From a bacterium (GTDB lineage: Bacteria > Fidelibacterota > Marinisomatia > Marinisomatales > JAHJCW01), in contig JAUWFQ010000006.1 in assembly GCA_030606865.1 (NCBI GenBank), positions 1-36,256 on the forward strand: a stretch of DNA of 36,256 bases, written 5' to 3'. The translations under genes and the position numbers were made by a program. Of the stretch, positions 33,665 to 36,256 are shown in pieces; the stretch's first letter is position 1; the number at the start of each line of letters is the position of its first letter. The notes beneath the pieces were generated by a model that was not told the DNA's origin, made no database searches, and saw only the letters and a program-made list of their open reading frames with translations.

Positions 33665-36256
33665 TTACTTGATTTTCAATATTTTGCCGGTTTTTTCAAT
33701 TACAGTTTTATTATATTTTGCACGGATTTGATAAAAATAATTGCCGTTTCCAACCAAACTTCCATCTTTATTTCTACCATCCCATTCAATTTCATGGTAA
33801 CCGGGTAGATTCAAATCTAAGCCTGTATTAATATCTTCGTTATACAATTGTCGAATTTTCCTACCTTCCACAGAATAGATAACAATTGTCAGTTTTTCAA
33901 CAGCATCTGTTAATTCATAAGCAATAATTGTACTTTCAGCAAAAGGATTCGGAAAATTCCCGTAGTCAATCAGATCTAATTGTTCACTAACAATAAATGA
34001 TAATTGCAATGTATCAGATGAGTTTCCGGCAGCATCTTGAACTAATAATGCCAACGTAGAATCAAATTTCGTAAGTATTGGATTGACAGTAATATTAATT
34101 GTATTGCTACTACCACTAATTTCTGAAGGTAAATCCTTAACATTATTATTGTTAATCCAATAGAATATGGAATCGGTGCGATAGTCAATTCCATTTTTAT
34201 CATAAACAGTAAATTGAATTGAAGGATTGGTGTTTAAATAATTATTCCTAAGGAATTGTTGATCATTTATTGTTGCAATGATTGTTGGTTTTTCTACATC
34301 AGTATTTTCAAGAAATGAAAATTTAGCAGAACCACTTAAAACAATGGTAATAGTACTATCTGAAACTTCCGTATATATAACTGGTAGCCAAGTGCGGAAT
34401 TCTTCAAAATATCTATATAATTTATTATTTGATTGAATTGCTGCTTTTCCTATAGTCCAATTTATATAAAAGTCACTTGTTGTTTCCCAAATTATATCAA
34501 TACCATTATAATTATGTTGAGATTGAATCACTTCAAAATCCGGTTGAGATGGTATAATTAAATCTGATAGGGGTAAAATTTGAATTATACTTGATTCTGT
34601 TACTTTACCGGAAGGTATATCTATCTCAACATAATTTATTCCAATTTTGGAATGATTAATTCCGTCGTCTGTTGAACCAAGTTCCGGAGTAACCCAAAAA
34701 GCATTGGTTTCTAAATTAAAAGTAAGAGTATCATCAGTTACCAAATTGGTTGACATACAAGTTAAATTAGCATTTGTGACAACTTTATAATGATTCGTAC
34801 CAAAGGGATAATAGCCGGGGAATTTTGCTTCATTATTTTCCATCCCGATAAAAACAACCGTATCTCTTCCAATTAATTGCCAAGAACCATCAGCATAAAT
34901 AAATAATTCAACGTTGGCATTAACAGGAGTTGTAGTAGTGCTTTCTATATCAACAACAAGATTTATATTGTCATCAACGCGGAATTCGCCTTTTATAGGT
35001 AAAATATTTGGAATATCGCTTATATTAACAATTTTCGGCAAACTAATGGTCGTATCATTATTAGTATCAATAACTTGGCAAACAAGATTTAATACAGTTC
35101 CAATTGGTTGTGGAGGAATCAATTTTTCTAATGTAAAAAGTGAATTATCTATGTTAACCATGTTTGCCCAATATTCACTATTCATAATTAGTTGAACAGC
35201 AGAAATGCCATTTCTATCTGATACTTCTGCGATAACGCCAATAGAATCACAGATGGTGGGAGTTGATGGTATTGTTGACTGAATATTCACATATGATCCC
35301 GCAACCGAGAGTAGTTGCGATGAATTATATAATACATCATCCGACTTGTAAGAGATATTTATAGTGTGCATTCCTTTACTTAATGTATCCGGTAATGACA
35401 AGAATTCCGGTAGCACATTCCCTAACAAAGTCGATTGATTTAGTGAGTAGTTATCAGGTAGAAATATTTGATAGAATACGGAATCACTTTGTGAGTTATT
35501 AGAAGATATTTCAATATCCTCTCCCGGCTCGGGATCTAATGGAGCTATTGTAATATTTTCCTTTATTGGTTTTTTCACTTTTATGGCAGGATCACCTATC
35601 AAATTATACTGATATATTTGTGATGCGGCTATCTCAGGATAAATATCTGAATAAGATAAAAAATATTGTGTTTTTGATAGATTAATTATTTCACCGATAG
35701 TCAAATCTTCTTCAGAAAAAAGCAGGTCTTGCAATGGTTCCACCATATAAAAATCATTATAATTCCAACCCAAACCACTTGCTCCATACCAAGCCAATGC
35801 CCCTCCATTTTCATTAGCGAGCATTAAGTTTCCCAAACCGTAAGAGAATGAAAAGTCTCCTGTGAAACAAGTCATACTTGTGATAAAAGGCAATTTTTTA
35901 TGATTGCTAATTTCATCCATATCATTTCTATGCAAAATATGACCCAGAGTATGACCATCATAGCCCCAAACGGCGCCACCACCGTGTCCAACAAAATTGA
36001 TGTAAGCCAATCCTCTATTTAAATGATTCAGAAGTGTATCTTTAGTACCATAAAATGAACTATCCGGTATCGATGGAGCAGAATAAAGTCTTGATAAAAA
36101 AGTTCCATTATTTTTAATTTTACAAACCATTGCTTCAGATTGATATCTAAAATCGACTTCTGCATCACCAATTATCAGAGTATTATTATCCCAATTGTTT
36201 ATATCTCTACCGTGATGATACATTGTTTTATTTACGATAATTTGTAACTCAGATTT
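33665..36256 (-). CDS. Gingipain-type C25 peptidase with C-terminal sorting domain, 5' partial
   Basis: The frame stays open to the window edge: 863 residues, with KSELQIIVNKT before the first ATG (36223), so that ATG is internal and the true start lies outside. The C25 peptidase core is at the visible N-terminal end, with catalytic His at visible residue 91 (INFVGHGGG) and Cys at 130 (SMTCFTGDFS). Several Ig-like or beta-sandwich segments fill about residues 225-760. The last 90 residues (NFPNPFAESTIIAYEL to WDGRNKDGSLVGNGNYFYQI) form a FlgD-like/type IX sorting domain. The protein is probably exported through the outer membrane and kept at the surface or released. It is related in layout to PorU, the sortase that trims type IX cargo, but a plain secreted protease fits equally. 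Confidence 0.88.
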   Translation of the reverse strand, partial: KSELQIIVNKTMYHHGRDINNWDNNTLIIGDAEVDFRYQSEAMVCKIKNNGTFLSRLYSAPSIPDSSFYGTKDTLLNHLNRGLAYINFVGHGGGAVWGYDGHTLGHILHRNDMDEISNHKKLPFITSMTCFTGDFSFSYGLGNLMLANENGGALAWYGASGLGWNYNDFYMVEPLQDLLFSEEDLTIGEIINLSKTQYFLSYSDIYPEIAASQIYQYNLIGDPAIKVKKPIKENITIAPLDPEPGEDIEISSNNSQSDSVFYQIFLPDNYSLNQSTLLGNVLPEFLSLPDTLSKGMHTINISYKSDDVLYNSSQLLSVAGSYVNIQSTIPSTPTICDSIGVIAEVSDRNGISAVQLIMNSEYWANMVNIDNSLFTLEKLIPPQPIGTVLNLVCQVIDTNNDTTISLPKIVNISDIPNILPIKGEFRVDDNINLVVDIESTTTTPVNANVELFIYADGSWQLIGRDTVVFIGMENNEAKFPGYYPFGTNHYKVVTNANLTCMSTNLVTDDTLTFNLETNAFWVTPELGSTDDGINHSKIGINYVEIDIPSGKVTESSIIQILPLSDLIIPSQPDFEVIQSQHNYNGIDIIWETTSDFYINWTIGKAAIQSNNKLYRYFEEFRTWLPVIYTEVSDSTITIVLSGSAKFSFLENTDVEKPTIIATINDQQFLRNNYLNTNPSIQFTVYDKNGIDYRTDSIFYWINNNNVKDLPSEISGSSNTINITVNPILTKFDSTLALLVQDAAGNSSDTLQLSFIVSEQLDLIDYGNFPNPFAESTIIAYELTDAVEKLTIVIYSVEGRKIRQLYNEDINTGLDLNLPGYHEIEWDGRNKDGSLVGNGNYFYQIRAKYNKTVIEKTGKILKIK

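Noticed and set aside
36221-36223. The ATG at 36223 as start of the C25 protease
   Set aside because: The same frame stays open to the window edge, no ribosome-binding site precedes the ATG, and a catalytic domain that begins only 80 residues before its His would be too short.

Overview
The window is a gene-dense, AT-rich bacterial chromosome segment with no insertion sequence, phage gene, CRISPR array or rRNA. Almost everything is housekeeping and lies on the minus strand, so genes read from right to left. One gene, at 17028-20009, lies on the plus strand. Several traits point to a Gram-negative member of the FCB group: a gingipain-type C25 protease ending in a type IX secretion-like sorting domain, a solitary UpxY/NusG paralogue, a LolA-like lipoprotein carrier next to FtsK, a REC-REC-pyruvate phosphate dikinase-like protein, and DUF1015 beside serA and serC. 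The style resembles Marinimicrobia, Calditrichota or Ignavibacteria more than core Bacteroidetes, but this placement is inference and no marker in the window settles it.

Right part, 36256 down to 20016: a C25 protease cut by the window edge comes first. After a 119-bp gap a second tight run begins: yebC-ruvC-ruvA (translation control and Holliday-junction processing), then DUF1015-serA-serC-gcvT (serine, glycine and one-carbon metabolism), then ftsK-lolA-flippase-HAD phosphatase-ddl-upxY-cysS (division, envelope building and translation). Many of these neighbours overlap by 4 to 29 bases.

Middle: the plus-strand gene converges on cysS with a 6-base gap. It diverges from comF across a 116-bp AT-rich region carrying a tandem repeat. 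It joins a receiver-like domain that lacks its phospho-acceptor, a complete receiver domain and a PEP-synthase-type ATP-grasp, but lacks the phosphohistidine and PEP domains of a real PEP synthase. It is the best candidate in the window for an undescribed function.

Left part, 16911 down to 1511: a run of about 15.4 kb with no gap above 60 bases. The order is comF-pgk-tpiA-secG-tRNA-Leu(GAG)-TPR protein-HAD-acpS-nnr-vanZ-like-recN-murA-trkA-trkH-crotonase-dipeptide epimerase-mce. It ends at a clear intrinsic terminator around 1418-1431. Beyond that, uvrC runs off the left edge. The run mixes lower glycolysis, protein export, peptidoglycan synthesis and recycling, DNA repair, potassium uptake and acyl-CoA metabolism.

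No gene-free stretch exceeds 150 bases. All calls come from reading protein motifs by eye; no database search was possible.
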